A stretch of DNA of 64,000 bases from Gammaproteobacteria bacterium (GTDB taxonomy: Bacteria; Pseudomonadota; Gammaproteobacteria; Enterobacterales; Alteromonadaceae). The stretch's first letter is position 1. Each line of letters starts with the position of its first letter. Where the stretch lies: contig JAAEZG010000001.1 of the NCBI GenBank assembly GCA_018222985.1, positions 310,001 through 374,000 of the forward strand, given 5' to 3'. Below the pieces are notes generated by a model. It was given only the letters and a program-made list of their open reading frames with translations. It made no database searches and was not told where the DNA came from. Made by a program: the position numbers and the translations under genes. Below, one piece after another: positions 1 to 10,497 of the stretch.

Positions 1-1442
1 GCAACGCGAACGTAACCTTCAACGCTGTCAGCCAGCTCAACTTTGGCACCTTTGGCATCAACTTCGATGACCTTACCTTTAACAATAGCACCTTTTTTGT
101 TGGCCGCTAGGTAATTGTTGAACGGATCTTCTTCTAATTGCTTGATACCTAGAGAGATACGCTCACGCTCTGCGTCAACTTGTAATACGACTGCAGTTAC
201 TTCTTCGCCTTTCTTGAAGTCGCGTACCGCTTCTTCGCCAGCTGCGTTCCAGCTGATGTCTGAAAGGTGAACCAAGCCGTCGATACCGCCGTCTAGGCCA
301 ATGAAGATACCGAAGTCAGTGATTGACTTGATCTTACCTGATACTTTGTCGCCCTTGTTGAAGTTCTTCGCGAACTCTTCCCACGGGTTAGCTTTACACT
401 GTTTCAGGCCAAGTGAAATACGACGACGTTCTTCGTCAATTTCAAGAACCATAACTTCAACCACGTCATCCAAGTTAACAACTTTAGATGGGTGAACGTT
501 TTTGTTGGTCCAATCCATTTCAGAAACGTGTACCAAACCTTCAACGCCTTCTTCGATTTCAACGAAGCAGCCGTAGTCAGTTAAGTTGGTTACACGACCA
601 GTTAAACGGTGACCTTCTGGGTAACGCGCAGCGATATCAGCCCATGGATCAGCGCCCAATTGCTTCAAGCCAAGCGATACGCGAGTACGCTCACGGTCAA
701 ACTTCAATACTTTCACGTTGATTTCGTCACCAACGTTAACCACTTCGCTTGGGTGCTTAACGCGTTTCCAAGCCATGTCGGTGATGTGCAACAAGCCATC
801 AACGCCGCCTAAGTCTACGAATGCGCCGTAGTCAGTCAGGTTCTTAACGATACCCTTAACTTCTTGGCCTTCTTGTAGGTTCTCAAGCAACTCGTCGCGC
901 TCTGCACTGTTCTCAGTTTCAATCACTGCACGACGTGAAACAACAACGTTGTTGCGCTTCTGGTCAAGCTTGATAACTTTGAACTCTAATTCTTTGTTTT
1001 CTAGGTGCGTTGTTTCACGAACTGGACGAACGTCAACCAATGAACCTGGTAAGAACGCACGTACGCCACCTAAATCAACTGTGAAGCCGCCTTTCACTTT
1101 ACCGCTAATTAAACCGGTAACAGTTTCTTGGTCTTCGTAAGCTTTCTCAAGCTGCAACCAAGCTTCGTAGCGCTTCGCTTTCTCGCGAGACAGGATGGTT
1201 TCACCAAAGCCGTCTTCTACTGCATCCAATGCAACGTCAACTTCGTCGCCAACTTGAACTTCAACAACGCCTTCAGCGTTACGGAATTGTTCAACAGGGA
1301 TAGCACTTTCAGATTTCAAACCAGCGTCAACAAGAACAACGTCACGGTTGATAGCTACGATGGTGCCTTTAACGATAGAACCTGGGCGAGTTTCGACCTC
1401 TTTGAGGCTTTCTTCAAACAGTTGTGCAAAATTTTCTGACAT
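1..1442 (-). CDS. rpsA: 30S ribosomal protein S1 (C-terminus outside the window)
   Basis: Ribosomal protein S1 binds mRNA on the small subunit and helps initiation on structured or weak ribosome sites. The first 480 codons are present. They begin [20 protein letters not shown], almost identical to enterobacterial S1, and run through successive S1 (OB-fold) repeats with recurring motifs such as [11 protein letters not shown] and GLKQLG. The gene runs off the left edge inside the fifth or sixth repeat, so the last ~75 residues are missing. The ATG at 1442 has no purine-rich ribosome site, which is normal for rpsA because S1 regulates its own translation. It is last in the gyrA-serC-hisC-aroA-cmk-rpsA string. 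Identification is secure. Confidence 0.97.
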   Translation of the reverse strand, partial: MSENFAQLFEESLKEVETRPGSIVKGTIVAINRDVVLVDAGLKSESAIPVEQFRNAEGVVEVQVGDEVDVALDAVEDGFGETILSREKAKRYEAWLQLEKAYEDQETVTGLISGKVKGGFTVDLGGVRAFLPGSLVDVRPVRETTHLENKELEFKVIKLDQKRNNVVVSRRAVIETENSAERDELLENLQEGQEVKGIVKNLTDYGAFVDLGGVDGLLHITDMAWKRVKHPSEVVNVGDEINVKVLKFDRERTRVSLGLKQLGADPWADIAARYPEGHRLTGRVTNLTDYGCFVEIEEGVEGLVHVSEMDWTNKNVHPSKVVNLDDVVEVMVLEIDEERRRISLGLKQCKANPWEEFAKNFNKGDKVSGKIKSITDFGIFIGLDGGIDGLVHLSDISWNAAGEEAVRDFKKGEEVTAVVLQVDAERERISLGIKQLEEDPFNNYLAANKKGAIVKGKVIEVDAKGAKVELADSVEGYVRV

Positions 1443-1549
1443 ATGTGTTAACTACTTTTAGTTAAGTACGTCCACCAAGCAATCCCGAATGGCGGGGTTA
1501 TTAAAATTGATCTGATGGCTGTCCTTGCTACAGACCCCTAAGCGAGCAG
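1443..1549 (-). promoter_or_regulatory. rpsA leader, probable S1 autoregulation region
   Basis: This is the 107-base gap between cmk and rpsA. A short perfect dyad, TTAACT (1448-1453) and AGTTAA (1460-1465), sits directly upstream of the rpsA start, where a Shine-Dalgarno would normally lie. In gammaproteobacteria the rpsA leader folds into hairpins bound by S1 for autogenous repression. That role here is inferred from position and the dyad only. Confidence 0.35.
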
Positions 1550-2257
1550 CTATTCGACGCTGCTAGTCTCAGATTTAGAGAGCTTGCCATGAGCAAACTC
1601 CAGAATTTGATCAACCACTTCGCTAATACTCAAATTCGTTGAATCGATAAATAGCGAACCCTCGGCAGCACGCAGTGGCGCAACCGAGCGGTTGGTGTCC
1701 CGTTCATCGCGTTCGCGAATCTCGGTGATTAATTGGTCAATTTTAGCATCAATTCCTTTTTCCCGCAATTGCTCAAAGCGACGACGGGCGCGCTCTTCAG
1801 GGCTTGCGGTTAAAAACACTTTTGCTGCCGCGTCGGTAAACACTACAGTGCCCATATCACGGCCATCTGCAACCAAGCCAGGTAGCTCTTTAAAGGCCCG
1901 TTGGCGGCGCAATAAGGCTTCGCGAACACGCGGCAATGCAGCGACCTTAGACGCCATATTCGCCACATCTTGGGTGCGAATAGTAATGGTGACATCTTCG
2001 CCTTCCAAAATAATATGGGTTAGCTCTGGGTCTTCCTCAACGTCAAATTTAACGTCAAGAGCGCCGGCTAGTGCCACCAAGCTTTCTTCATCGTCTGCCG
2101 CAAAGCCATGGTGAATGGCAGCTAAGGCTAACACACGATAAATAGCACCACTGTCAAGCAAGTGCCAACCGAGTTTGTCCGCTAAAATACGGCTTACGGT
2201 GCCTTTGCCTGAGCCGCTTGGGCCATCAATAGTGATTACGGGTGTGTTTTTGCTCAT
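1550..2257 (-). CDS. cmk: cytidylate kinase
   Basis: Cytosolic (d)CMP kinase, converting CMP or dCMP to the diphosphate with ATP and feeding pyrimidine recycling. The P-loop GPSGSGKGT lies near residue 12, followed by LLDSGAIYR, and GRDMGTVVF marks the nucleotide-monophosphate site near residue 130. I place the start at ATG 2257 because GAGG lies 6-7 bases upstream. A TTG five codons earlier is in frame but has no ribosome site. The resulting 235 residues match the family length (about 225-230). It lies between aroA and rpsA, as in most gammaproteobacteria. Confidence 0.95.
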   Translation of the reverse strand: MSKNTPVITIDGPSGSGKGTVSRILADKLGWHLLDSGAIYRVLALAAIHHGFAADDEESLVALAGALDVKFDVEEDPELTHIILEGEDVTITIRTQDVANMASKVAALPRVREALLRRQRAFKELPGLVADGRDMGTVVFTDAAAKVFLTASPEERARRRFEQLREKGIDAKIDQLITEIRERDERDTNRSVAPLRAAEGSLFIDSTNLSISEVVDQILEFAHGKLSKSETSSVE

Positions 2258-2344
2258 GCTATCCTCTACCAAAATAAAAGCGCCGCAATTATACGGATCT
2301 GGCAGAAAATTGCACCCTATATTGCTGATCGTTCCATGATCTGT

Positions 2345-3646
2345 TTATGAATTTTGCGTGATATTACAAAACTCAGAAAAGAAATTCGGGTAGGTTTTGC
2401 TGCTGCATTCGGGGTTTAAAATGGTCACGCCCACATCGCTAAAGCCCAGTAATGCGAAGCTCATCGCCATGCGATGATCATTGTATGTCGCTATTTGTGC
2501 GTGGGTAAGTTGTTCGGGTGGCGTGACCGAAATAGCGTCTTCCGTTTCAACCACATGCGCCCCAACCTTGCGCAGCTCAGCTGCCATTGCGGTTAACCGG
2601 TCGGTTTCTTTAATCCGCCAATTGGCGATGTTTCGAATGTGGGTTGTGCCTTTCGCAAAGAGCGCTAAGGTTGCGAAGGTCATGGCAGCATCGGGAATTG
2701 CATTCAAATCGGCATCAAGCGCCTTTAATGGCCCTTTACTGACGGTAATCGCATGCTTATCAACGCGAACCTGCGCGCCCATTTGCGCCAAGTAGTCGGC
2801 AAACTGCACGTCACCTTGAATACTTTCACTGCCCACGCCGTGTATGGTGAGTGGCCCATCAGCAATAGCCGCTGCGGCCATCCAATATGACGCGGCACTG
2901 GCATCACCTTCCACCCAGTATTCACCCGGGCTGCGATAGCTTTGGTTGCCGGGAATCATAAACTCTTGGCGACAAATACGGTGTATTTCAATGCCAAAAC
3001 GCTGCAACATAGACAACGTTAGCTCAATATATGGCCAGCTCACCACTTGTCCGGTTAGCTGCAGAACACTATCACCGGGTAGCAATGGCAACGCCATTAG
3101 TAACGCCGAAACATACTGGCTTGAGGCGCTTCCATCAATGCTTATCATGCCATGCGTCATACCCGTACGAATTTCAACGGGCGGGTAGCCTTCGTGCTGC
3201 AAACAAGTCAGCTCGGCACCGGCCTGGCGCAGCGTTTCAATAAGCGCACCCGCCGGCCGTTCCTGCATGCGCGCGTCACCCGTTAAAATACACTGCGGGT
3301 GGTCGTTACGCTGGGCAAAGGTGGCCGTAAGCACAGCAATAAGTGGCCGCATGGCCGTTCCGGCATTACCTAAATCAAGCGCTTTCGGAATGGTCGGCCA
3401 CTGCCCACCACAACCGGTGACGGTTATGGTGGTCGTGTGTGCATCGGCAACTTCCACCTGTACGCCAAGGGCTGCCAACGCTTCAAGCATGCGCTCGGTA
3501 TCGTCGCTGCGCAGCACATTGGTTAGTTGGGTTTGCTGCCCTGGCTGGCACAACGCAGCCATCAGTAAAGCGCGGTTCGCGATACTCTTGGAGCCCGGTA
3601 AGGTTACTTCACCGCGGCAGCTGCGTAGGCCTTGTAAGGTGATCAT
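2345..3646 (-). CDS. aroA: 3-phosphoshikimate 1-carboxyvinyltransferase (EPSP synthase)
   Basis: Sixth step of the shikimate pathway: phosphoenolpyruvate plus shikimate-3-phosphate gives EPSP. The 433 residues carry the family signatures GSKSIANRALLMAAL near the N-terminus (phosphate and PEP contacts), LGNAGTAMRPL near residue 92 (the glyphosate-site glycine-rich loop of class I enzymes) and RIKETDRLTAMAAEL near 345. The start ATG overlaps the stop of the upstream hisC-like gene by four bases (ATGA), implying translational coupling. Nothing is unusual in length or motifs. Confidence 0.97.
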   Translation of the reverse strand: MITLQGLRSCRGEVTLPGSKSIANRALLMAALCQPGQQTQLTNVLRSDDTERMLEALAALGVQVEVADAHTTTITVTGCGGQWPTIPKALDLGNAGTAMRPLIAVLTATFAQRNDHPQCILTGDARMQERPAGALIETLRQAGAELTCLQHEGYPPVEIRTGMTHGMISIDGSASSQYVSALLMALPLLPGDSVLQLTGQVVSWPYIELTLSMLQRFGIEIHRICRQEFMIPGNQSYRSPGEYWVEGDASAASYWMAAAAIADGPLTIHGVGSESIQGDVQFADYLAQMGAQVRVDKHAITVSKGPLKALDADLNAIPDAAMTFATLALFAKGTTHIRNIANWRIKETDRLTAMAAELRKVGAHVVETEDAISVTPPEQLTHAQIATYNDHRMAMSFALLGFSDVGVTILNPECSSKTYPNFFSEFCNITQNS

Positions 3647-4746
3647 TTCAGTAGGTTAGCCATTGCATCAATAAATGCTTGGTTTTCGGCAGGCAAACCA
3701 ATACTCACCCGCAAATGGTACGGTAACTGGTAACCGGCAACAGGACGAACGATAACGCCTGCACGCAATAGTTGCTGATAAATATCAGCTGCTTTAGAAC
3801 CAACTTCAATGGTTAAAAAATTGCCGTGTGACGGAATGTAGTTTAAGCCGCTCTGTTCACAAAACTGCACCAACTGCGCCATGCCTTCTTCATTCACGCG
3901 AATCGATTCAGCCAGGTACTCTTGGTCATCTAATACCACTTCGGCCGCACGTAAACTCAAGCTGTTCATATTAAACGGCTGACGCACACGGTTCATTAAA
4001 TCGGCAATGTCTGGGTGGGTAATGGCATAGCCCGCACGTAAACCGGCTAAACCATAAGCTTTCGAAAAAGTACGGCTTACAATTAAGTTCGGGTACTGCG
4101 CAATCCATTCCACCGACGGCGCGCGTTCAGCTTCGCTCACATATTCATAGTAGGCCTCATCAAGCACCACCAACACATTCTGCGGCACCTGTGCAATAAA
4201 TTCAGCCAGCTCTTCTTTGGTTAAGAACGTACCGGTTGGGTTATTTGGGTTAGCAATAAAAATCATCCGTGTTTTCGGCGTAATGGCCGCTAACATAGCT
4301 GGTAAATCGTGGCCGTAATTCTTTGCCGGCACCGCGACCCCTTTCGCACCAATGGCTTGGGTTACCAGTGGGTAAACAACAAACGCATGCTGCGCAAAGA
4401 TAACTTCATGAGTTTCATTAACAAAGGTACGTGCCAATAGCTCTAAAACGTCGTTAGAGCCATTACCTAAGGTGATTTGATTGGTGTGAACGCCAAACTT
4501 TTCCGCCAACTTGGTTTTCAAATAAAACCCGTTGGCATCTGGATAACGAGCGAGTCCACTCAGTGCATCTTGCAACGCAACTTTTACCTTGGCACTTAAA
4601 CCAAGAGGATTTTCATTTGACGCTAATTTCACAATATTTTTAATACCCAGTTCACGTTCAACTTCTTCAATTGGCTTTCCCGCCTGATACGGGCTTAACG
4701 TTCGAATTCCTGGGTTCGCAAGTGCTTTCGCATTAAATTCAGTCAT
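3643..4746 (-). CDS. hisC: histidinol-phosphate/aromatic aminotransferase
   Basis: Class I/II PLP-dependent aminotransferase of the HisC family. FSKAYGLAGLRAGY near residue 228 holds the PLP lysine, and FIANPNNPTGTF the cofactor-contacting asparagine. It sits between serC and aroA, away from any his operon. In pseudomonads a second HisC (HisC2) has this position and is thought to serve phenylalanine/tyrosine transamination, so the true substrate may be an aromatic keto acid. ATG 4746 gives 367 residues. A TTG four codons upstream is possible; neither has a good ribosome site. It overlaps aroA by four bases. Confidence 0.88.
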   Translation of the reverse strand: MTEFNAKALANPGIRTLSPYQAGKPIEEVERELGIKNIVKLASNENPLGLSAKVKVALQDALSGLARYPDANGFYLKTKLAEKFGVHTNQITLGNGSNDVLELLARTFVNETHEVIFAQHAFVVYPLVTQAIGAKGVAVPAKNYGHDLPAMLAAITPKTRMIFIANPNNPTGTFLTKEELAEFIAQVPQNVLVVLDEAYYEYVSEAERAPSVEWIAQYPNLIVSRTFSKAYGLAGLRAGYAITHPDIADLMNRVRQPFNMNSLSLRAAEVVLDDQEYLAESIRVNEEGMAQLVQFCEQSGLNYIPSHGNFLTIEVGSKAADIYQQLLRAGVIVRPVAGYQLPYHLRVSIGLPAENQAFIDAMANLLK

Positions 4747-4758
4747 AGTTAAGTTCAA

Positions 4759-4867
4759 ATTCGATATTAGTTATTAGATATTTGATATTAGCTAAAAGAC
4801 TTCCGCGATATCGAATACGGTGACACCGATATCCAATATCTAATAGCTAATATCGCTCTTGTTGTTA
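4759..4867. repeat. 27-bp imperfect inverted repeat between serC and the hisC-like gene
   Basis: The 109-base gap is dominated by two 27-base arms, 4762-4788 and 4829-4855, which are reverse complements except at two positions, separated by 40 bases. The arms are AT-rich and built from repeats of the type TATTAG/CTAATA. In RNA this could form a long hairpin within the operon. There is no clear T-tract, so I do not call it a terminator. A dispersed chromosomal repeat is the likeliest reading. Confidence 0.7.
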
Positions 4868-5950
4868 TTAGGCTTTGCGCTCGAATTCGCGCATAAAATC
4901 GACTAACGCCTCAACCCCAGCCAACGGCATTGCATTATAAATACTCGCACGCATGCCGCCCACAAAGCGGTGCCCTTTCAAACCAATCAAACCGGCTTGT
5001 GCCGCTTGTTTCAAAAAGTCACCGTCAAGGCGTTCATCAGCAAGCAGGAATGGTACGTTCATTCGCGAGCGATAGTTAGGGTGCACCGGGTTACGGTAGA
5101 AGTCTGAACTGTCAATAAAATCGTACAGTTTCGCTGCTTTGGCGCGATTCACCTCACCCATAGCAGCCACCCCGCCTTGGCGTTTTAACCACTGAAACAC
5201 TAACGCTGATAAATACCAAGCGAAGGTATTCGGGGTGTTGTACATAGAGCGTTCTTTGGCTTGTACGGTGTAATCCATAATGGTTGACGTGTTACCTTGC
5301 GCATGCCCAAGCAAATCGTCGCGTACAATGGTAATGGCAAAGCCTGAAGGCCCAATGTTTTTCTGTGCGCCGGCGTAAATAACACCAAAGCGACTCACAT
5401 CAAGCGGTTCAGAAAGTATATTCGACGACATGTCGGCCACAATGGGCGCCTGCACATCTGGAATGTCATGCAGTGCAATACCATCAACGGTTTCATTGGG
5501 GCAATAATGAAAATACGCGGCATTGTCAGATAGCTGCCAGCGTTCGCGCGGGGCTAATGCTTTGCCCTGCTCGGTTTGCTCCGCGGCACCCACCACATTC
5601 ACATGCTGCACGTATTTTTGCGCTTCACGAATGGCAAACTCCGACCAAATGCCGCAGTTTAAGTAGTCCACAGTCGCGTTAGGGCCAGCGATATTTTGTG
5701 GCACCGCACTAAACTGTCCCCGACCACCACCGTGCATAAACAGTACTTGATAGTTGTCGGGAATAGCCATTAACTCACGTAGGTCCTGCTCGGCCTGCTC
5801 AGCAAGGCGAATAAAAGCGGGATCACGATGGCTAATTTCCATCACCGAAATACCCAGATTGTTCCAGTTCAGGAATTCCTCTTGGGCTTGCTTCATCACC
5901 TCTGCCGGCAGCATTGCCGGCCCCGCAGAAAAGTTAAACGGGGCGCTCAT
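4868..5950 (-). CDS. serC: phosphoserine aminotransferase
   Basis: PLP enzyme converting 3-phosphohydroxypyruvate to phosphoserine in serine biosynthesis, and the equivalent step in pyridoxal phosphate synthesis. The 360 residues begin with the typical [11 protein letters not shown], and [12 protein letters not shown] near residue 197 carries the PLP lysine. Other family blocks include [10 protein letters not shown] and [20 protein letters not shown] at the C-terminus. The start is four bases after the gyrA stop, and its GAGGA ribosome site lies in the last gyrA codons, so the genes are probably cotranscribed. Confidence 0.97.
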   Translation of the reverse strand: MSAPFNFSAGPAMLPAEVMKQAQEEFLNWNNLGISVMEISHRDPAFIRLAEQAEQDLRELMAIPDNYQVLFMHGGGRGQFSAVPQNIAGPNATVDYLNCGIWSEFAIREAQKYVQHVNVVGAAEQTEQGKALAPRERWQLSDNAAYFHYCPNETVDGIALHDIPDVQAPIVADMSSNILSEPLDVSRFGVIYAGAQKNIGPSGFAITIVRDDLLGHAQGNTSTIMDYTVQAKERSMYNTPNTFAWYLSALVFQWLKRQGGVAAMGEVNRAKAAKLYDFIDSSDFYRNPVHPNYRSRMNVPFLLADERLDGDFLKQAAQAGLIGLKGHRFVGGMRASIYNAMPLAGVEALVDFMREFERKA

Positions 5951-5954
5951 GCAA

Positions 5955-8606
5955 TTATTCCTCAGTTACGTCATCAACAGGTGCGTCATCCGCATCATCG
6001 TCTAAAGGTTCGTTGTTGTCTTCGCCGTCAACCGGCTCATTGAGCAACGCATCGGTTTCATCGTCTTCATCCACTTCGTCAATGCGCTGCATACCAACAA
6101 CTTTTTCGTCAGCGCCGGTGCGAATTAAACGAACGCCTTGGGTGTTGCGCCCTACCACGGATACTTCATTAACACGGGTACGTACTAAGGTACCTTTGTT
6201 GCTAATCAGCATAATTTGGTTGGTATCGACAACTTCCATAGCACCCACAACCAAGCCATTGCGCTCACTCACTTTAATAGACACAACGCCTTTGGTCGCA
6301 CGACTTTTCGCCGGGTAATCGGTAATTGGTGTGCGTTTGCCGTAGCCATTTTCAGTCACGGTTAAAATGGTCGGCACTTCTTCTTCAATGGTACGCGGCA
6401 CAATCAGTGATACCACGCGTTGCCCTTCCTCTAGGCGAATACCACGTACACCCGTTGCTGTGCGGCCCATTGAGCGAATTTGCTCTTCACTAAAGCGAAC
6501 CACTTTACCGGCATCTGAGAACAACATGACTTCGTCACCCGCGGTGGTTACGTCAACCCCGATTAACTCATCACCATCGTTCAAGTTCAACGCAATAATA
6601 CCGCCGCTACGAGGGCGTGAATAAGCCTCCATTGGGGTCTTTTTCACGGTACCGTTACGGGTCGCCATAACAATATATTTATCGTCTGGGTAGTCACGCG
6701 TTGGCAGAATAGCGGTAATACGCTCATCAGCCTCTAGCGGTAACAAGTTCACTATTGGCCGGCCGCGTGATGTACGCGTTGCCAGCGGCAATTGATACAC
6801 TTTCATCCAGTAAATACGGCCACGGGTTGAGAAGCACAAAATGGTATCGTGCGTGTTAGCAACCCATAAACGCTCAATGAAATCTTCATCTTTCATCTTC
6901 GTGGCTGATTTACCTTTACCACCGCGACGCTGCGCTTCGTATTCAGTTAACGGTTGATACTTCACATAGCCGTGATGCGACAAGGTCACCACCACGTCTT
7001 CTTCGTTAATTAAGTCTTCCATACTGATGTCGTGCGCAGCTGCAGTAATTTCTGTACGGCGCGCATCGCCATATTCAGCCTTAATTTTTTCAAGTTCTTC
7101 GCGAATCACTTCCATCAAGCGTTCTGCGTTGTTCAAAATGTGCAGTAGCTCTTCAATGATTTGCAGAAGGTTCTTGTATTCTTCAAGAATTTTCTCGTGC
7201 TCAAGGCCGGTTAACTTATGCAAGCGCAAGTCTAGAATGGCCTGTGCTTGCTCTTCAGTTAAGTAATATTGGCCGTCACGAATGCCAAACTCAGCGCTTA
7301 AGTGATCAGGGCGTGCCGCATCAACACCGGCGCGCTCAAGCATGGCTGCAACGTCACCTAACTGCCACGCACGGCTGGTTAAGCCCGCTTTCGCGTCTGC
7401 TGCAGTTTGTGAGCGACGAATTAACTCAATAATTTCATCAATATTGGCAAGCGCAATCGCTAAGCCTTCTAAGATGTGTGCACGTTCACGTGCTTTGCGC
7501 AATTCATAAACCGAGCGACGTGTGACCACTTCACGGCGGTGCAAAATAAAGCACTCAAGCATGTCGCGCAGATTAAATAAACGTGGCTGGTTTTTATCCA
7601 AAGCAACCATGTTTATACCAAACACCACTTGCATTTGGGTGTTGGCATACAGATGGTTCAGAATGACTTCGGCAACTTCACCGCGCTTAATTTCAATGAC
7701 AATGCGCATGCCGTCTTTGTCCGACTCATCGCGCAGGCCACTAATCCCTTCAAGGCGTTTTTCTTTGACCAGCTCAGCAATTTTTTCAATCAGCTTCGCT
7801 TTATTCACCTGGTAAGGAATTTCAGTCACGATAATGGCTTCGCGGCCATTGCTGTCGGTTTCTACTTCCGCTTTGGCGCGCAAATGAATACGACCACGAC
7901 CGGTTTTGTAGGCTTCAATAATGCCAGCACGGCCAGAAATAGAAGCAGCCGTTGGAAAGTCAGGGCCAGGAATGTATTCCATCAATTCATCAATTTGAAT
8001 ATCTGGATTATCAATCATTGCCAAACAGCCGTTCACAACTTCAGTTAAGTTGTGTGGCGGAATATTGGTTGCCATACCTACGGCAATACCCGACGAACCA
8101 TTGACTAATAGATTCGGTACCCGAGTTGGCAATACTTCTGGAATTTGTTCAGTGCCGTCATAGTTCGGCACAAAATCGACCGTTTCTTTATCAAGGTCGG
8201 AAAGTAATTCACTGGCAATTTTAGCCATGCGAATTTCGGTGTAACGCATTGCCGCAGCTGAGTCGCCATCAACGGAACCGAAGTTACCTTGGCCATCAAC
8301 CAACATGTAGCGTAATGAGAATGGTTGCGCCATACGTACGATAGTGTCGTACACTGCGCTGTCACCATGTGGGTGGTATTTACCGATAACATCACCGACA
8401 ATACGTGCCGACTTTTTGTAAGGCTTGTTAAAGTCGTTACGCAATTCATTCATCGCAAATAATACGCGACGGTGAACCGGTTTTAGACCATCACGAACGT
8501 CCGGTAACGCCCGCCCTACAATAACGCTCATGGCGTAATCTAGGTAAGAGCTCTTTAATTCATCTTCAATATTGACCGGAACGACTTCTCTGGCGAGATC
8601 ACTCAT
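5955..8606 (-). CDS. gyrA: DNA gyrase subunit A
   Basis: Breakage-reunion subunit of DNA gyrase, which introduces negative supercoils with GyrB. From ATG 8606 the protein is 883 residues and starts [12 protein letters not shown], colinear with the E. coli protein. The quinolone region [12 protein letters not shown] keeps Ser83 and Asp87, the susceptible state, and the catalytic tyrosine is in AAAMRYTE (Tyr122). The GyrA-box QRRGGKG starts the C-terminal DNA-wrapping pinwheel, followed by an Asp/Glu-rich tail of about 40 residues. An in-frame start 18 codons further upstream gives no recognisable extension. It is divergent from ubiG. Confidence 0.98.
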   Translation of the reverse strand: MSDLAREVVPVNIEDELKSSYLDYAMSVIVGRALPDVRDGLKPVHRRVLFAMNELRNDFNKPYKKSARIVGDVIGKYHPHGDSAVYDTIVRMAQPFSLRYMLVDGQGNFGSVDGDSAAAMRYTEIRMAKIASELLSDLDKETVDFVPNYDGTEQIPEVLPTRVPNLLVNGSSGIAVGMATNIPPHNLTEVVNGCLAMIDNPDIQIDELMEYIPGPDFPTAASISGRAGIIEAYKTGRGRIHLRAKAEVETDSNGREAIIVTEIPYQVNKAKLIEKIAELVKEKRLEGISGLRDESDKDGMRIVIEIKRGEVAEVILNHLYANTQMQVVFGINMVALDKNQPRLFNLRDMLECFILHRREVVTRRSVYELRKARERAHILEGLAIALANIDEIIELIRRSQTAADAKAGLTSRAWQLGDVAAMLERAGVDAARPDHLSAEFGIRDGQYYLTEEQAQAILDLRLHKLTGLEHEKILEEYKNLLQIIEELLHILNNAERLMEVIREELEKIKAEYGDARRTEITAAAHDISMEDLINEEDVVVTLSHHGYVKYQPLTEYEAQRRGGKGKSATKMKDEDFIERLWVANTHDTILCFSTRGRIYWMKVYQLPLATRTSRGRPIVNLLPLEADERITAILPTRDYPDDKYIVMATRNGTVKKTPMEAYSRPRSGGIIALNLNDGDELIGVDVTTAGDEVMLFSDAGKVVRFSEEQIRSMGRTATGVRGIRLEEGQRVVSLIVPRTIEEEVPTILTVTENGYGKRTPITDYPAKSRATKGVVSIKVSERNGLVVGAMEVVDTNQIMLISNKGTLVRTRVNEVSVVGRNTQGVRLIRTGADEKVVGMQRIDEVDEDDETDALLNEPVDGEDNNEPLDDDADDAPVDDVTEE

Positions 8607-8748
8607 AATAGTTATATCCCTAAACGATCTGTCTTTCTTATAATTCGTACGATTGCGCATTGTACCCGTAGCGAGGCGCTATCGCATCTTTTTTTATCCC
8701 TGTAGGTTGAGTACACTGTACCGACTTTTAAGCCGTAGCAGAAGCCCT
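8607..8748. promoter_or_regulatory. divergent gyrA/ubiG promoter region
   Basis: A 142-base region between divergent starts. It must hold promoters for both directions, but I cannot choose convincing -35/-10 pairs. The gyrA side has AGGG about 11 bases before its ATG. The ubiG side has a short TGTAC-like dyad near 8711-8721, without a match to a known operator. Confidence 0.4.
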
Positions 8749-9459
8749 ATGAACCCAAATTCGAACGTTGATCCAGCAGAAATTGAAAAATTTAGTGCCA
8801 TTGCCTCAAGGTGGTGGGACCCCGAAGGCGAATTTAAGCCACTTCATTTAATTAACCCGTTACGTCTTGACTACATTTTGCAGCATTGCAACGGCGTGTT
8901 TGAACAGCAGGTACTCGATATTGGCTGTGGTGGCGGTTTATTGGCTGAAGGCTTAGCGCGTGCGGGTGCACGGGTTACCGGCATTGATATGGCTGAGCAG
9001 TCGCTGCAAGTTGCCCGCTTGCATGCTTTAGAAAGCAAACTCGACATTACCTACGAGTTTGTACCAGCAGAACAATTTGCGGCCGAGCACACCGAACAGT
9101 TTGACGTAGTGACCTGCCTTGAAATGTTAGAACACGTGCCCGACCCTGCCGCCATTGTTAAAGCTGCTGCGCAGGCGGTGAAACCAGGTGGCTATGTGTT
9201 CTTTTCAACATTGAACCGCAATGCAAAGTCATGGTTACTCGGTATTGTGGCGGCTGAATATGTATTGGGTTGGGTGCCGAAAGGAACGCATGAACATGCC
9301 AAATTTATTCAACCCGCCGAACTGTTACGTATGACCGATGCCGCCAAGCTAGAGGCCCAAGCCATGACCGGCATGCACTACTTCCCATGGCGCGGCTTTT
9401 ATCTTGATGATAGCAATGTCGACGTGAATTACATTGTCTGCCTGCGTAAACCGCTATGA
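8749..9459 (+). CDS. ubiG: bifunctional ubiquinone O-methyltransferase UbiG
   Basis: SAM-dependent methyltransferase performing both O-methylations of ubiquinone biosynthesis. Starting at ATG 8749 ([15 protein letters not shown]) gives 236 residues, the family length. The 32 in-frame codons upstream overlap the gyrA promoter and look non-coding. Motif [20 protein letters not shown], binds [16 protein letters not shown] and the FSTLNRN block follow, all typical of Ubi[20 protein letters not shown] at the N-terminus is also diagnostic. The stop overlaps the next start by four bases (ATGA), coupling it to mupP. Confidence 0.96.
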   Translation: MNPNSNVDPAEIEKFSAIASRWWDPEGEFKPLHLINPLRLDYILQHCNGVFEQQVLDIGCGGGLLAEGLARAGARVTGIDMAEQSLQVARLHALESKLDITYEFVPAEQFAAEHTEQFDVVTCLEMLEHVPDPAAIVKAAAQAVKPGGYVFFSTLNRNAKSWLLGIVAAEYVLGWVPKGTHEHAKFIQPAELLRMTDAAKLEAQAMTGMHYFPWRGFYLDDSNVDVNYIVCLRKPL

Positions 9460-10118
9460 AGTATTCCTTACCACAAGCCGTGCTGTTTGACCTAGACGGC
9501 ACACTACTAGATACCGCACCCGACTTAGGTGCGGCATTAAACCAGGTGTTAGCCGCCGAACAACGCCCACTGGTTAGTGCCGAGGAATATACGCCGTTGG
9601 CTTCACACGGTTCTGCTGGCCTTTTGCGTTATGCCTATGGCGACGAATTTGAGCTGCGCCGCGATGAGCTGCGTAGCGCTTTCCTTGCTGCTTATGCGGC
9701 CAATATTGCGACCCATACCAAACCCTTTCATGGGGTTGGTGAGTTACTCCAGCAGTTGCAACGGCGCGCCATACCAGTGGCCATTGTGACCAATAAGCCG
9801 CACGCATTAACGGCGCAATTGGTACCTTTTTATCAAGAGTTTGATCACATCCAGGTGGTGATTAGTGGCGATACCTTAGCGGTTGCTAAGCCAAACCCCG
9901 AGCCCTTGTTGCACGCCGCCGACCTATTGCAAGTGGACGCTTCGAATTGTTGGTACATTGGCGATGCTGAACGCGACATTGAAGCTGGACGACGCGCCAA
10001 TATGTTCACGGTGCTCGCACGGTATGGCTATATAAGTGCCACCGATCAACCCGAAATCTGGGGTGCAAATGCCATGATTGACCGTCCTGAGGAATTGCTC
10101 GAGTTGTGGTCTGACTAA
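9456..10118 (+). CDS. mupP: HAD phosphatase, probably N-acetylmuramic acid 6-phosphate phosphatase MupP
   Basis: HAD-superfamily hydrolase. [15 protein letters not shown] near residue 11 is the nucleophile motif, VTNKPH near 110 is motif II, and [14 protein letters not shown] near 165 the metal-binding motif. The gene next to ubiG in Pseudomonas is mupP, which dephosphorylates MurNAc-6-phosphate in cell-wall recycling. The C-terminal RYGYI and [13 protein letters not shown] blocks resemble that family as I recall it. A phosphoglycolate phosphatase (Gph) is the alternative, and the two are often confused by annotation. It overlaps ubiG by four bases, so the pair is an operon. Confidence 0.8.
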   Translation: MKYSLPQAVLFDLDGTLLDTAPDLGAALNQVLAAEQRPLVSAEEYTPLASHGSAGLLRYAYGDEFELRRDELRSAFLAAYAANIATHTKPFHGVGELLQQLQRRAIPVAIVTNKPHALTAQLVPFYQEFDHIQVVISGDTLAVAKPNPEPLLHAADLLQVDASNCWYIGDAERDIEAGRRANMFTVLARYGYISATDQPEIWGANAMIDRPEELLELWSD

Positions 10119-10497
10119 TTCTTAAACACAAGATGTTGTGGCCAATGTAGTAATTTGCTGAACATCTTGTGAAACCCTTGTTAATCAACGCTTATAAATT
10201 AGTTATCTGAACATGTCGGTTCAAAGACAAAAAAATAATAAGAAAATTTTTTTCTGCTATTGATTTTCCTAAGCTGCTTTAATGGCAAGCGTTTTAGCGA
10301 AAGCCCCCACTTGCATTCGCGTTTTCTCTCCAATTTCGAGCGCTAAATTGTCTTGATCAGTGTGCGATAAGTGCTAGGATACAGGTCATTCGATCAACCC
10401 AAGATATTGTGTAAAAAACGCACGAGCAGCCCCCTGCTGCACCATATCTTGTGGCTACACAAATATTACATAACAACAACGAATATGGATGCGCCTC
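10119..10497 (+). promoter_or_regulatory. nrdA upstream region with two pairs of NrdR-like boxes
   Basis: A 379-base gap without a gene. Proximal boxes lie at 10397-10412 (ACCCAAGATATTGTGT) and 10439-10454 (GCACCATATCTTGTGG), 42 bases apart, four helical turns. A distal pair lies at 10126-10141 (ACACAAGATGTTGTGG) and 10157-10172, 31 bases apart, three turns. NrdR, the ATP/dATP-sensing repressor, binds such paired 16-mers at these spacings. A possible sigma-70 promoter is TTGATC (10353-10358), 16 bases, TAGGAT (10375-10380). The distal pair also forms an 11-bp inverted repeat (10127-10137 and 10161-10171), so it could instead be a hairpin after mupP. The rest is AT-rich with no other motif that I see. 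Confidence 0.65.

Noticed and set aside
8699-8717. LexA-like CTGT...ACA upstream of ubiG
   Set aside because: The spacing is nine bases and the right half does not give ACAG, so it fails the CTGT-N8-ACAG rule.
8653-8748. 32-residue N-terminal extension of UbiG
   Set aside because: It overlaps the gyrA promoter area and its sequence ([14 protein letters not shown]) has no counterpart in the family.
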